From contig CACIRX010000004.1 in assembly GCA_902589175.1 (NCBI GenBank), positions 24,369 through 88,368 of the forward strand: a stretch of DNA of 64,000 nucleotides, given 5' to 3'. The notes below the pieces were generated by a model, which worked only from the letters and a program-made list of their open reading frames with translations, searched no databases and was not told where the DNA came from. The translations under genes and the position numbers were made by a program. The DNA comes from an uncultured Pelagibacteraceae bacterium. GTDB taxonomy: Bacteria > Pseudomonadota > Alphaproteobacteria > Pelagibacterales > AG-422-B15. This document shows positions 36,045 to 45,848 of the stretch, piece by piece; position 1 is the first letter of the stretch, and each line of letters begins with the position of its first letter.

Positions 36045-36458
36045 ATGATTGATGTAAAAAAGTTGTGTAAAGAAAAAGGCCTTAGAATGACCGAGCAGCG
36101 TAATATAATTGCTGATGTTATTACAGAAATGAGTGCTAACGGACATCCTGACGTAAACGAGATATTTTTAAACTCTAATGAAAAAGATAAAAATATAAGT
36201 ATTGCGACTGTTTACAGAACTGTAAAGTTGTTTGAGGAATATGGTGCAATTGAAAAACACGAATTTAAAGATGGACGGTCTAGATATGAAGCCATTGAAG
36301 ACAACCACCACGATCATTTAATAGATATCGAGTCAGGAGAAATCCATGAATTTACAAATGAAGAAATAGAGAATATTCAGCAAACAGTCGCTAATTCACT
36401 TGGTTATAAACTTGTTGATCATAGACTGGAATTATATGGAATTAAAATTAAAAAATAG
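36045..36458 (+). CDS. fur: Ferric/manganese uptake regulator, Fur/Mur type
   Basis: Fur-family metal-dependent repressor of about 137 residues. The winged helix covers residues 1-80 (MTEQRNIIADVI, SIATVYRTVKLFEEYGAIEKHEF); the metal site includes HHDHLI at 88-92 (counted from MIDV). The CxxC structural zinc motif of E. coli Fur is absent (DIESGEI instead), as in many alphaproteobacterial Fur/Mur proteins. In this group Irr often senses iron while Fur/Mur responds to manganese; here that is inference. Start is ATG 36045, not the upstream GTG. Confidence 0.92.
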   Translation: MIDVKKLCKEKGLRMTEQRNIIADVITEMSANGHPDVNEIFLNSNEKDKNISIATVYRTVKLFEEYGAIEKHEFKDGRSRYEAIEDNHHDHLIDIESGEIHEFTNEEIENIQQTVANSLGYKLVDHRLELYGIKIKK

Positions 36459-36463
36459 TTCCA

Positions 36464-37240
36464 ATGTCCATTCTCAGACTCATTCTAATCTTATTTTTTT
36501 TATTTCTAATAATTTCTATATCAATACCTATACAAATACTTTTTAACATTGCAGGCTTTAGATTAAAAAAACTCTATCCTTTGTTTTTTTATAAAATGAT
36601 AAAAGTAGTTATTGGGATTAATATTAATTTTGATAGAACAAAGCTCGTCAAACAAGGTAAAGGTGTATTATATATTGCAAACCATGTTTCTTGGTTTGAT
36701 ATCATTTGTTTAGGTACTTTACTTAATGCAAGATTCATTGCAAAAAAAGAAGTTTCTAAAATGGGAATCTTTGGTTTTTTAGCATCGATAAGTAATACTT
36801 TTTTTATAGATAATGAAAATAAAAACAAAATAATTGAATACAATCATTTCATTCAAAATAAACTTAAAAAAGGAGAAAATTTTATAATTTTTCCAGAAGG
36901 AACAACTTCTGACGGAAATGGCATTATAAACTTCAAATCTTCAATGTTGGAATGTGCATTTGACGATAGCATGCAAATAAATATTCAACCGATATCAATT
37001 TGTTATTCAAAGTTAAACAATATTCCTATGGGAATATATTCAAGACGTAATATAGCATGGGTTGGCGATACATCGATGGTAGCAGCTATGGCAAATTTTT
37101 TAAGATCTGGTAGGATTACAGTAGATATTGTTTTTCATGAGCTAATGAGTATTAAGAATTTCAGAAATAGAAAAGAATTGGCAAGCCATTGTGAATATCA
37201 AATATTAAGCGGAATCAATAAAACTTTAAAAATTAATTAA
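36464..37240 (+). CDS. plsC: 1-acyl-sn-glycerol-3-phosphate acyltransferase
   Basis: Second acylation of phospholipid synthesis, producing phosphatidic acid. An N-terminal membrane segment (about 3-25) is followed by the acyltransferase motifs NHVSWFD (H-x4-D), FIDNENK and FPEGTTSDG. 258 residues. It is 5 bp after fur and 2 bp before miaB, within the conserved fur-plsC-miaB-phoH-ybeY-corC-lnt cluster. Confidence 0.94.
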   Translation: MSILRLILILFFLFLIISISIPIQILFNIAGFRLKKLYPLFFYKMIKVVIGININFDRTKLVKQGKGVLYIANHVSWFDIICLGTLLNARFIAKKEVSKMGIFGFLASISNTFFIDNENKNKIIEYNHFIQNKLKKGENFIIFPEGTTSDGNGIINFKSSMLECAFDDSMQINIQPISICYSKLNNIPMGIYSRRNIAWVGDTSMVAAMANFLRSGRITVDIVFHELMSIKNFRNRKELASHCEYQILSGINKTLKIN

Positions 37241-37242
37241 AA

Positions 37243-38550
37243 ATGAGTTTTTCAACTTTTTTTGTAAAATCATACGGCTGTCAGATGAATATTTACGATA
37301 GTCAAAAAATTATATCAATATTGGAAAATAAAGGCATGAAACAAAATGAATATGCAGAAGATGCCGACTTAATTGTTTTCAATACATGCAATATAAGAGA
37401 TAAAGCTGCACATAAACTCTATTCAGATATTGGTAGAATTAATAAATTTAAAAAAGAAAAAACAATAGCCGTTGTTGGTTGTGTGGCTCAAGCTGAAAAT
37501 GTGGAGATGTTTAATAAAAATAAATCAATTGATATTATACTAGGACCGCAAAGTTATCATTTATTACCTCAAATGATTGAAGATATAAAAAGAAATCCTA
37601 AGCAGATTAATACTGAATTCATTGTTAATGAAAAGTTCGATTACTTAACTGAACAAAAAAGAAAACAAGGTATTTCTTCTTATATAACAATTCAAGAGGG
37701 TTGTGATAAATTTTGTTCATTTTGTGTTGTGCCTTATACAAGAGGACCTGAATATTCCCGCCCTTTAAAATCATTAATTCATGAAATAAATTCACTTGCT
37801 GAAAATGGTGCAAAAGAAATAGTTCTATTGGGTCAAAACGTAAATGCATACAGCCATTCTCATAATGGACGTAAAATAAATTTAGCGGATTTAATTGAAG
37901 AGATAAGTAAAAATGAAAATATTAAAAGAATAAGATATACAACTTCACATCCGATTAATATGACTGACGATTTAATTAATCTACATTCCACCAATAAAAA
38001 ACTTATGCCTTTTCTTCATTTGCCTGTTCAGTCAGGATCTTCAGAAGTTTTAAAAAAAATGAATAGAAAATATGACATAAATTTTTATATAAAGATTATT
38101 GAAAAGCTGAAAACTATTAATCCACAAATTGAAATATCATCAGATTTTATTATAGGCTACCCAGGTGAGAGCGAGCAAGATTTCAAAAAAACTCTCGATT
38201 TAGTTGATCAAATAAAATTTACTCAATCATACTCTTTTATTTATAGCTCAAGGCCTGGAACTAAGTCATCATTTGAAAATGATGAAACACCGCCAAATAT
38301 AAAAAAAGAAAGGCTATTTATTCTTCAAGAAAAATTGAAAGAAATACAGCTTAAATTTAATAAGAGTTTTTGCGGGAAAAATATTGATGTCTTAATAGAA
38401 AATCAAAGCATCAGTAATCCTGAGTATTTTTTTGGAAGAACTCCATTTATGCAATCGGTTTATATTAAGTCTCAAGAAATAAAGCCTGGTGAAGTTAAAA
38501 ATGTAAATATTTCAACTTGCAATCATAAGAACTTATATGCTAGTTGTTAG
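37243..38550 (+). CDS. miaB: tRNA-2-methylthio-N6-dimethylallyladenosine synthase
   Basis: Radical-SAM methylthiotransferase acting on A37 of tRNA. The N-terminal domain holds three Cys of the auxiliary cluster (SYGCQMN, FNTCNIRDKA, VVGCVAQ), the radical-SAM cluster is in GCDKFCSFCVVPYTRG, and a TRAM domain closes the protein. All six cluster Cys are present. 435 residues. Preceded by plsC (2 bp) and followed by phoH (19 bp). Confidence 0.97.
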   Translation: MSFSTFFVKSYGCQMNIYDSQKIISILENKGMKQNEYAEDADLIVFNTCNIRDKAAHKLYSDIGRINKFKKEKTIAVVGCVAQAENVEMFNKNKSIDIILGPQSYHLLPQMIEDIKRNPKQINTEFIVNEKFDYLTEQKRKQGISSYITIQEGCDKFCSFCVVPYTRGPEYSRPLKSLIHEINSLAENGAKEIVLLGQNVNAYSHSHNGRKINLADLIEEISKNENIKRIRYTTSHPINMTDDLINLHSTNKKLMPFLHLPVQSGSSEVLKKMNRKYDINFYIKIIEKLKTINPQIEISSDFIIGYPGESEQDFKKTLDLVDQIKFTQSYSFIYSSRPGTKSSFENDETPPNIKKERLFILQEKLKEIQLKFNKSFCGKNIDVLIENQSISNPEYFFGRTPFMQSVYIKSQEIKPGEVKNVNISTCNHKNLYASC

Positions 38551-38569
38551 ATTAGGGCATGAATAAAAT

Positions 38570-39586
38570 TTGAAAAATAAATTACCTAATAAGGTTTATA
38601 AACGCAATTCTATACAAGGTTTAAGTTCAACCACAATAAATATAGAAAACTCTGATGCATTGGATATATTCGGTATTAATAATGAAAATATAGATTTTTT
38701 TGAAAAAAAATTACCCTTAAAGATTTTTCAAAAAGGAAACCAGTTAGTAATTCAAGGTAATAAAAAAAATATAGATATTTTAAAAAGCGCGATAACCCAA
38801 ACAATTAATGAAAAACGGGTAAACAAAAAAAATGATATTAGCTACAATTCTATAAAAGAAAATTTAAGAATGCACATATCAAATGATATAAAAAATATAA
38901 ATATTACTAAAACAGCTAAGTTAGATGTTATTGGTAAAAGTAAACTACAAAATACATACTTAGAAATATTACAAAAAAATCAAATAGTATTTGCTGTTGG
39001 CCCAGCAGGTACAGGTAAGACATTTCTTGCAGTCGCAGCTGCTGTTTCTCAACTTTTAGAAAATAAGTTTGACCGTATTATACTATCTAGACCTGCGGTT
39101 GAGGCTGGAGAAAAATTGGGTTTTCTACCCGGAGACTTAAAAGAGAAAGTCGATCCATATTTGAGACCGTTGTATGACTCTCTGTATGATCTTATGCCAT
39201 CAGATATTGCACTAAGAAAAATCCAATCATCTGAAATTGAAATTGCTCCACTGGCATTTATGAGAGGTAGGACTCTTAATAATTCATTTGTAATATTAGA
39301 TGAGGCACAAAATGCAACACACAATCAAATTAAGATGTTTCTAACTAGATGTGGCAAAAACTCAAGAATGGTTGTAACTGGAGATCCCTCACAGACAGAT
39401 CTTAATAGAAGAAGCGACTCCGGCTTATTGAGATCAATCAAAATTTTGTCAGAAATTGAGGGTGTCTCAGTTATAAATTTTGGACAGAAGGACATAGTTC
39501 GAGACGAAATGGTTACAAAAATTATAAATGCTTATGATTCTTATGATGACCAGATCAAGGATCTCTTCGATCAAAAAAGTCAATAA
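38570..39586 (+). CDS. phoH: PhoH-like ATPase (YbeZ)
   Basis: P-loop ATPase associated with RNA metabolism and YbeY. Walker A is GPAGTGKT at 144-151, Walker B FVILDEAQNAT, followed by TRCGKNSRMVVTGDPSQTDL. 338 residues. The start appears to be TTG at 38570; a nearby ATG at 38559 opens only four codons before a stop and is not in this frame. Directly adjacent to ybeY, as in most proteobacteria. Confidence 0.94.
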   Translation: MKNKLPNKVYKRNSIQGLSSTTINIENSDALDIFGINNENIDFFEKKLPLKIFQKGNQLVIQGNKKNIDILKSAITQTINEKRVNKKNDISYNSIKENLRMHISNDIKNINITKTAKLDVIGKSKLQNTYLEILQKNQIVFAVGPAGTGKTFLAVAAAVSQLLENKFDRIILSRPAVEAGEKLGFLPGDLKEKVDPYLRPLYDSLYDLMPSDIALRKIQSSEIEIAPLAFMRGRTLNNSFVILDEAQNATHNQIKMFLTRCGKNSRMVVTGDPSQTDLNRRSDSGLLRSIKILSEIEGVSVINFGQKDIVRDEMVTKIINAYDSYDDQIKDLFDQKSQ

Positions 39587-40048
39587 ATGATACAAATTAA
39601 TTACAATGTTGATGAATCAGAATGGAGTAAAAATTTTCCACATTACAAAAAATGTATATCAAAAACAGTTAGTGAAACACTTGATGTCGTTGACACTGGT
39701 ATTACTCAAAATATTATGATTACTTTTTTCTTGACTTCAAATAAAAATATTAAGGAATTAAATCTTAAGTATAGAAAAAAAGATAAAGCTACAAATGTTT
39801 TATCATTTCCCATGCAATCATTTTATATGGATAATTATCTTTTAGGTGATATAGCACTAGCAAATCAAATTATATTAAAAGAGGCAATAGAACTCAAAAT
39901 AACAAAGTATGATTACTTATGTAAAATGACAATACATGGGATGCTCCATTTATTAGGGTACGATCACAAGACTGAAAAACAGTACAAACAGATGAAAAAA
40001 TTTGAAAATTTAATATATAACTCTTTGAAGCTAAAATATGATAAATAA
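39587..40048 (+). CDS. ybeY: Endoribonuclease YbeY (rRNA maturation)
   Basis: Zinc-dependent single-strand endoribonuclease for 16S rRNA 3' maturation and ribosome quality control. The metal motif HGMLHLLGYDH (H-x3-H-x5-H) is intact, preceded by DKATNVLSFP and LGDIALA. 153 residues. The ATG immediately follows the phoH stop, and the 3' end overlaps corC by 11 bp. Confidence 0.96.
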   Translation: MIQINYNVDESEWSKNFPHYKKCISKTVSETLDVVDTGITQNIMITFFLTSNKNIKELNLKYRKKDKATNVLSFPMQSFYMDNYLLGDIALANQIILKEAIELKITKYDYLCKMTIHGMLHLLGYDHKTEKQYKQMKKFENLIYNSLKLKYDK

Positions 40049-40874
40049 AATATTTAATAAAAATATTTTTACTAAGAAGTCTAACAATAATTCATTAAAG
40101 CAAAGTATTGAAACAGTATTAGATAGCGATCTTAAAGATACAGAAGGAATATCTAAGCACGAGAGATTAATGCTTTTAAATATTTTAAAAATAGATGGTA
40201 TTAGGTCCTCAGATATCATGATACCAAGAGCTGATATTGGTGCAGTTGAAATTAACGATAGTTTTGAAAAAGTACTTAATGTCTTTATAAAAGAAGCACA
40301 CTCGAGGGTACCAATTTATGAAAAAAACCTTGATAACGTTGTAGGAATGGTTCATATAAAAGATTTGGTTAATTTTCAAAATCAAAAAAAAGCTGATACT
40401 AATTTTCTCCAAGATTTGAAAAGGGATATCTTAGAAATACCTCCCTCAATGCCTGTTCTTGATTTACTTCTAAAAATGCAAATTACCAGACTTCACATGG
40501 GAATTGTTATTGATGAGTACGGCTGTACTGATGGACTGATTACAATTGAGGACGTAATAGAAGAAATTACCGGTGAAATTGAAGACGAACATGATCAGCA
40601 GAATTTGCCCATGTTAATTAAATCATCAAATAATATTTTTGAGGCAAGTGCAAGAGTTGAAATAGATGAGCTTCAAAAAGTAACTAATATAAATTTCCTC
40701 GACTCAAAGTTAAATGAGGATATTGATACGCTGGGTGGTTTAATTTTCTCAATTGCCGGTCGTGTGCCTCAGAGGGGAGAAATAATAAGGCATGACTCAG
40801 GAACAACTTTTGAAATAAGAGATGCAGATCCAATGAAAATAAAGTCTGTCAAAGTATCAACACCAAAAAAATAA
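40038..40874 (+). CDS. corC: CBS-domain protein CorC/YbeX
   Basis: Soluble 278-residue protein with two CBS domains (about 60-185; DIMIPRADIGAVE, RVPIYEKNLDNVVGMVHIKDL, GTDGLITIEDVIEEI-like CTDGLITIEDVIEEITGEIEDE) and a C-terminal CorC_HlyC domain. Annotated in E. coli as linked to magnesium/cobalt efflux; its place next to ybeY hints at ribosome-related roles. Starts inside the end of ybeY, and its stop overlaps the lnt ATG. Confidence 0.92.
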   Translation: MINKIFNKNIFTKKSNNNSLKQSIETVLDSDLKDTEGISKHERLMLLNILKIDGIRSSDIMIPRADIGAVEINDSFEKVLNVFIKEAHSRVPIYEKNLDNVVGMVHIKDLVNFQNQKKADTNFLQDLKRDILEIPPSMPVLDLLLKMQITRLHMGIVIDEYGCTDGLITIEDVIEEITGEIEDEHDQQNLPMLIKSSNNIFEASARVEIDELQKVTNINFLDSKLNEDIDTLGGLIFSIAGRVPQRGEIIRHDSGTTFEIRDADPMKIKSVKVSTPKK

Positions 40875-42301
40875 TGAACCTATTGGAATTTATTCCACCT
40901 AAAAATTATTATATATTTTTTCTTAATTTTGTATTGGGTTTGCTTTTAGCATTAAGTTTTGAGCCATTTAATGTTCCATTTTTGTCAGTGCTTGTGATTG
41001 GTGCTTATTTTTTAACAAATGACTATACGTTTCAAAAATCACAAAATCATTATAAAAATTTTTTCTACAACGGTTTGTTTTTTGGTTTTGGTTTTTTTAT
41101 ATTAAGTATGTACTGGGTTTCAAATTCAATACTAGAATTTGACATAAATCTATTCTATCTTGCTCCAATAATATTTATTTTTTTTCCACTCGCTTTATCT
41201 ATTTTTTTTGGACTAATGCAAATCGTAAATGCATTTTTCTGGAGTGAGTCTAATTCAAAGATATTTTATTTTAGCTCGGTATGGGTAATTTTTGAATTCT
41301 TGAGAAGCATATTATTTACAGGGCTGCCATGGAACCTAGTTGGTTATAGCTGGTCATGGTCAATAAGTTTTTCACAAACGGTTTCCGTTTTCGGTATTTA
41401 TGGTTTGGGATTATTAACCGTATTTAGTTCAGTGAGCATTTTTACATTTATATCAAATAGTAAAAATAAGTTTTATTTAGTTACAGCGATTGTAATCCTT
41501 ATCTCGTTATATTTGTATGGATTTTTTAGAGTAAATAATAACCAAATAGTCTATACACAAAATGAATTAAGAATAGTTCATACCTATTTAGATCAAAAAG
41601 AAAAGTGGTTAGAGAAATCTATTGAGCAAACTGCGGCTATCGGTTCAAATCATTTAATCACAGTATTTCCTGAAACATCATTTGGATTTAATAATGTTAT
41701 TCCAAAAAATTGGATTGCTGGATATATTAGAAAAGAACAAAATAGTTATTTTAACTCAGTCAGTTATAAGGGGTTTACTTACGATAAAAAAATTCTTGTA
41801 CCTTTTGGTGAATATTTTCCATTGTCCAATCTAATAAGTTTATTATTTCCTGAAAATATATTATTCAAAAATAATTTAACTAAAGGCAGTAATAATCAAG
41901 TGTTTACTGAAAACATATTACCTCTAATTTGCTATGAAGTGATCTTTCCAAGCTTTGTTCGTAACAATATAACTATGAATACCCAGCTTTTAGTCAATAT
42001 AAGTAATGATGGTTGGTTTGGAAATTTTAGTGGTCCAAGACAACATTTTGTTCATTCACAGTTTAGATCTATCGAGTTAGGTATTCCAATGGTTAGATCA
42101 TCAAATAAAGGTATTTCAGGAGTGATAAGTCCCATTGGTGAGGTTATAAGTGCCACAGATGCTGAGAAAACTACCTACTTAGATGTAAAAATCCCGAAAA
42201 AATTAAAATCAACAGTGTATAGGAAGTATGGAAATCTTTTTACATATTTTTTGATAGTTTTATTTTTTATAATTGGCTATGCTATCAGAACTAAAAACTA
42301 A
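40874..42301 (+). CDS. lnt: Apolipoprotein N-acyltransferase
   Basis: Adds the third acyl chain to lipoproteins on the periplasmic face of the inner membrane. Six or so membrane segments in the first 225 residues are followed by a nitrilase-like domain with catalytic Glu (VFPETSF), Lys (in DKKILVPFGEYFP) and Cys (PLICYEVIFP), then LVNISNDGWFG. 475 residues. It can serve the LppC-like and other lipoproteins of the window. Confidence 0.95.
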   Translation: MNLLEFIPPKNYYIFFLNFVLGLLLALSFEPFNVPFLSVLVIGAYFLTNDYTFQKSQNHYKNFFYNGLFFGFGFFILSMYWVSNSILEFDINLFYLAPIIFIFFPLALSIFFGLMQIVNAFFWSESNSKIFYFSSVWVIFEFLRSILFTGLPWNLVGYSWSWSISFSQTVSVFGIYGLGLLTVFSSVSIFTFISNSKNKFYLVTAIVILISLYLYGFFRVNNNQIVYTQNELRIVHTYLDQKEKWLEKSIEQTAAIGSNHLITVFPETSFGFNNVIPKNWIAGYIRKEQNSYFNSVSYKGFTYDKKILVPFGEYFPLSNLISLLFPENILFKNNLTKGSNNQVFTENILPLICYEVIFPSFVRNNITMNTQLLVNISNDGWFGNFSGPRQHFVHSQFRSIELGIPMVRSSNKGISGVISPIGEVISATDAEKTTYLDVKIPKKLKSTVYRKYGNLFTYFLIVLFFIIGYAIRTKN

Positions 42302-42304
42302 AAT

Positions 42305-43465
42305 ATGAGCAAACACTATTTATTTACTAGCGAGTCAGTTTCAGAGGGTCATCCAGACAAAGTATGTGATATAATATCAGATTCAGTTGTTGATGATTTT
42401 CTATCGCAGGAAAATCCAGAAAATTCACGAGTTGCAATGGAAACCTTAGTTACAACTAATAAAGTTGTAATGGCAGGTGAGGTCAGAGGTCCAGAAAGTT
42501 ATAATTGTGATTATGAAACATTAGCTAGAAATGCAGTAAAGGAAATTGGCTATGAACAAGAGGGTTTTCATTGGAATAAATTCTCATTTGACTCCTCAGG
42601 AGTTCACAGTCAGTCCGCTGATATTGCTATGGGTGTTGATGCTTCAGGCAATAAAGACCAAGGAGCAGGTGACCAGGGAATTATGTTTGGTTACGCCTGC
42701 AAAGAAACGCCTAATCTAATGCCGGCACCAATATATTATTCACACAAAATTTTAGAAGATATGGCAATTAAGAGAAAAAAAGGAGATACTCCTGGTATTC
42801 AACCGGACTCAAAGAGTCAAGTTACTCTTCAATACATTAACGGCTCACCAGAAAAATGTACAAAAATTGTTGTTTCTACGCAGCATGATGAAAGTCTAGA
42901 CCAAAAAGGAGTGAGTGAGATAATTACACCAATTATAAAAAATATTATGCCAGATGAATGGATTAGTAATGAAACAGAAATATTGATAAATCCTACTGGT
43001 AAGTTTGTTATTGGTGGACCTGATGGAGACACGGGTTTAACCGGTAGAAAAATAATAGTCGATACTTATGGTGGAGCAGCCCCCCATGGTGGAGGAGCTT
43101 TTTCAGGAAAAGATCCAACCAAAGTTGATAGATCGGCGGCATACATAACTAGATACATTGCAAAAAATATTGTTGCAGCTGGCATAGCTGATAAGTGTAC
43201 TTTGCAACTATCTTATGCAATTGGCGTTGCCGATCCTCTCTCTATTTATGTTGATACTCATGGTACTTCTAAAATGTCAGATGATGACCTTATAAAAAAA
43301 ATTACAGAAAATATTGATCTAACTCCTAGAGGCATTAGAGATCATTTAAATTTACATAAGCCTATTTATAAAAAAAGTGCGGCATATGGACATTTTGGAA
43401 GAGACCCAGAAAGTGATGGCTCTTTTTCTTGGGAAAAATTAGATTTAGCAAAAAAACTCTCATAA
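42305..43465 (+). CDS. metK: S-adenosylmethionine synthetase
   Basis: Makes SAM from methionine and [29 protein letters not shown] and [19 protein letters not shown] are the ATP/methionine-binding signatures. 386 residues, full length. Only 3 bp separate it from lnt, leaving no room for a SAM riboswitch; it is cotranscribed with lnt and trmB. It supplies SAM for RsmI, TrmB, UbiE and MiaB encoded nearby. Confidence 0.98.
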   Translation: MSKHYLFTSESVSEGHPDKVCDIISDSVVDDFLSQENPENSRVAMETLVTTNKVVMAGEVRGPESYNCDYETLARNAVKEIGYEQEGFHWNKFSFDSSGVHSQSADIAMGVDASGNKDQGAGDQGIMFGYACKETPNLMPAPIYYSHKILEDMAIKRKKGDTPGIQPDSKSQVTLQYINGSPEKCTKIVVSTQHDESLDQKGVSEIITPIIKNIMPDEWISNETEILINPTGKFVIGGPDGDTGLTGRKIIVDTYGGAAPHGGGAFSGKDPTKVDRSAAYITRYIAKNIVAAGIADKCTLQLSYAIGVADPLSIYVDTHGTSKMSDDDLIKKITENIDLTPRGIRDHLNLHKPIYKKSAAYGHFGRDPESDGSFSWEKLDLAKKLS

Positions 43466-43468
43466 TCT

Positions 43469-44173
43469 TTGTTATTTTCTAAAAATTTACGATCTAAATA
43501 CTATTCTTATCAAGGAAGAAAAATATCAAAAAAAATATCTCAATCAAAAAAAAAATTAATTAATGATTTTTATGATCGATTTTCTTTTGATCAATCAATT
43601 ATTCAATACCACAACCAGAAAAATATAAAGCAAAAGCTTAAATTTCCAGATCAGTTTAAAAAAGTAAATATTGAGATTGGTTTTGGTAATGGTGAATTTT
43701 TAATTAAAAATGCAATTTCTAGTCCAAACGAATTGTTTATTGGAATTGAAGTTTATTTAAATGGAATTGCAAAAGTTCTAACTGAAATAATAAATTTAAA
43801 ACTGGATAATATAATTCTTAGTAATCTTAATAGTTTTTATTTTTTAGAAACTATTTCATGCAAATCAGTTGATAGAATATTTATAATTAATCCTGATCCT
43901 TGGACCAAGAAACGACACCATAAGAGAAGAGTAATGTCTTATGAAACAATAAAACTTTTAAAAAAGATTGTTAAATCAAAAAATTCTATCTTCATGACGA
44001 CAGACTCAGAAAGTTATATTAAAGATACTGAAAGGTTGTTAAATAAATACAAAGCATCTTTTGGAAGCTATAAAACATGTATACTGTCGGAGAATAATAA
44101 ACTATATGGAATTTCTAGATATCAACGAAAAGCAATTGAAAAAGAGGGAAAAATTTATCTATTAACACTATGA
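43469..44173 (+). CDS. trmB: tRNA (guanine-N7-)-methyltransferase
   Basis: Methylates G46 of tRNAs. SAM-binding VNIEIGFGNGEFL is near residue 68 and the active-site INPDPWTKKRHHKRRV near 145. 234 residues. It starts with TTG at 43469, 3 bp after metK. The protein is Lys/Asn-rich, reflecting high local AT content. The following 118-bp gap holds a promoter and a terminator hairpin and lacks rimP. Confidence 0.93.
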   Translation: MLFSKNLRSKYYSYQGRKISKKISQSKKKLINDFYDRFSFDQSIIQYHNQKNIKQKLKFPDQFKKVNIEIGFGNGEFLIKNAISSPNELFIGIEVYLNGIAKVLTEIINLKLDNIILSNLNSFYFLETISCKSVDRIFIINPDPWTKKRHHKRRVMSYETIKLLKKIVKSKNSIFMTTDSESYIKDTERLLNKYKASFGSYKTCILSENNKLYGISRYQRKAIEKEGKIYLLTL

Positions 44174-44193
44174 AATTACCAGGTTTTACTTAC

Positions 44194-44222
44194 TTGATTT
44201 ATTGATATTAGAGGTGTATAGA
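44194..44222 (+). promoter_or_regulatory. Candidate promoter of the nusA-infB operon
   Basis: TTGATT at 44194-44199 and TATAGA at 44217-44222 have an ideal 17-bp spacing. Transcription would begin near 44229, about 20 nt before the hairpin-T-tract element and 63 nt before the nusA ATG. Confidence 0.5.
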
Positions 44223-44247
44223 ATTACTAAATTTTGCTAATTCAAAC

Positions 44248-44275
44248 AAAAGTGGGTTTAGCCCGCTTTTTTTTT
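44248..44275 (+). terminator. Intrinsic-terminator hairpin in the nusA leader
   Basis: AAAAGTGGG (44248-44256) pairs with CCCGCTTTT (44262-44270) around a TTTAG loop, with one T-G wobble, and runs into a T tract of nine to 44275. It ends 16 bp before the nusA ATG. It could end trmB transcription, or act as an attenuator on nusA because a promoter-like sequence lies just upstream. Confidence 0.75.
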
Positions 44276-44291
44276 ATGCTAAAGGATAAAT

Positions 44292-45827
44292 ATGGTAAGT
44301 GCTAACAAAATCGAAATATTAAGGATTGCTGAAACCGTTGCCCAAGAAAAAATGATAGATAAGTCAGTTGTCATTTCGGCATTAGAAGAGGCTATAGCAA
44401 AAGCAGCTAAAAGCAATTATGGAGAAGAGAATGAAGTAGTTGTAGAAATAAATCAAGATAATGGAGACATTTCAATATCTAGAAAAATGTTAGTAGTCGA
44501 TGACGTAAAAAATAAATTCTTAGAAATAACACTTAAGGCTGCAAAAAAGATAAATGGAGCTGCACAAATTGGTGATCAACTTTTAGACCCTCTGCCTCCC
44601 TTAGATTTCGGAAGAATAGCTGCCCAATCAGCTAAACAGGTAATTAATTCAAAAGTGCGTGAAGCTGAAAGGGAAAGACAATTTAACGAGTATAAAGATA
44701 GGGTTGGTGAAATTGTGAATGGAATTGTCAAAAGAACAGAATTTGGAAATATAATTTTAGATCTTGGAAAAGCAGAGGGTGTTGTAAGAAAAGATCAGAC
44801 AATACCGCGAGAAAATCTTCGCAACGGCGATAGAGTAAGGGCCTATATTTATGATGTTAGATCGGAGCTTAAAGGGCCGCAGATATTTTTATCTAGGTCA
44901 CACCCACAATTTATGGCAAAATTATTTACTCAAGAGGTACCTGAAATTTATGATGGGATTATCTCCATAAAAAGTGTTGCACGTGATCCAGGAAGTAGAG
45001 CAAAGATAGCTGTCTTTACGGAAGATGGATCAATAGATCCAGTCGGTGCATGTGTTGGAATGAGAGGTAGTAGAGTTCAGGCAGTAGTCAATGAATTACA
45101 GGGAGAAAAAATAGATATAATTAATTGGTCCGAGAATGTAGCAAATTTGGCTATAGCTTCATTATCTCCTGCTGAGGTTCTTAAGGTTGTGATTGATGAA
45201 GACCAAAATAAAATTGAGGTAGTTGTTTCTGAAGAGCATCTCAGTTTAGCTATAGGCAGAAGAGGGCAGAATGTTAAGCTCGCTACCGAACTGACTGGAT
45301 ACGAAATTGATATTTTAACTGAAGATGAAGAGTCATCTAAGCGTCAAGAGGATTTTGTTAATAAAACAGGTATTTTTATAAAATCACTGGATGTTGATGA
45401 AACACTTGCTCAGCTATTAGTCAGTGAGGGTTTTGCAAGCGTTGAAGAAGTTATTGAGACTGATCAATCTGAATTACTATCAATTGAAGGCTTTGATGAA
45501 GAAATAGTTACTGAGTTAATTGAAAGAGCAAAAAAATACATATCTAACAAGGAAAAAGAAAATCAATTAAAAATTGAGAATCTTAAAGTTTCCGAAGATC
45601 TAACTCAGTTTGAATTTCTCACGAAAGCTATGATAGTAAAACTAGCTGAAAACAATATAAAGACGTTAGACGATTTTGCTGGTTTAACAACAGATGACCT
45701 AATCGGTTACTTAGAGGTTAAGGGAGATAAAAATTCAAAGGTGTCTGGACTATTGGAAGAGTTTAATATTACAAGAGAAGAAGGTGATCAATTAATCATG
45801 GAGGCTAGAAAAATATGGCTTGATTAG
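44292..45827 (+). CDS. nusA: Transcription termination/antitermination protein NusA
   Basis: RNA polymerase-associated factor for pausing, termination and antitermination. Order of domains: NusA N-terminal (1-125), S1 (about 130-200, VGEIVNGIVKRTEFGNIILD), KH1/KH2 (about 205-345, GACVGMRGSRVQAVVNEL, AIGRRGQNVKLA), and two C-terminal acidic helix-hairpin-helix repeats (LLSIEGFDEEIVTELI and FAGLTTDDLIGYL). 511 residues. It lies directly behind the hairpin, without the usual rimP upstream, and ylxR between it and infB is missing too. Confidence 0.97.
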   Translation: MVSANKIEILRIAETVAQEKMIDKSVVISALEEAIAKAAKSNYGEENEVVVEINQDNGDISISRKMLVVDDVKNKFLEITLKAAKKINGAAQIGDQLLDPLPPLDFGRIAAQSAKQVINSKVREAERERQFNEYKDRVGEIVNGIVKRTEFGNIILDLGKAEGVVRKDQTIPRENLRNGDRVRAYIYDVRSELKGPQIFLSRSHPQFMAKLFTQEVPEIYDGIISIKSVARDPGSRAKIAVFTEDGSIDPVGACVGMRGSRVQAVVNELQGEKIDIINWSENVANLAIASLSPAEVLKVVIDEDQNKIEVVVSEEHLSLAIGRRGQNVKLATELTGYEIDILTEDEESSKRQEDFVNKTGIFIKSLDVDETLAQLLVSEGFASVEEVIETDQSELLSIEGFDEEIVTELIERAKKYISNKEKENQLKIENLKVSEDLTQFEFLTKAMIVKLAENNIKTLDDFAGLTTDDLIGYLEVKGDKNSKVSGLLEEFNITREEGDQLIMEARKIWLD

Positions 45828-45848
45828 TCGTATGTGCAAGTTTTTATT

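Noticed and set aside
42295-42305. SAM riboswitch upstream of metK
   Set aside because: Only 3 bp separate lnt and metK, so no leader structure is possible at this position.
44174-44291. A hidden rimP or a tRNA between trmB and nusA
   Set aside because: The gap is 118 bp; RimP needs about 450 bp, and no cloverleaf or T-loop sequence is present. Only a promoter and a terminator hairpin are seen.
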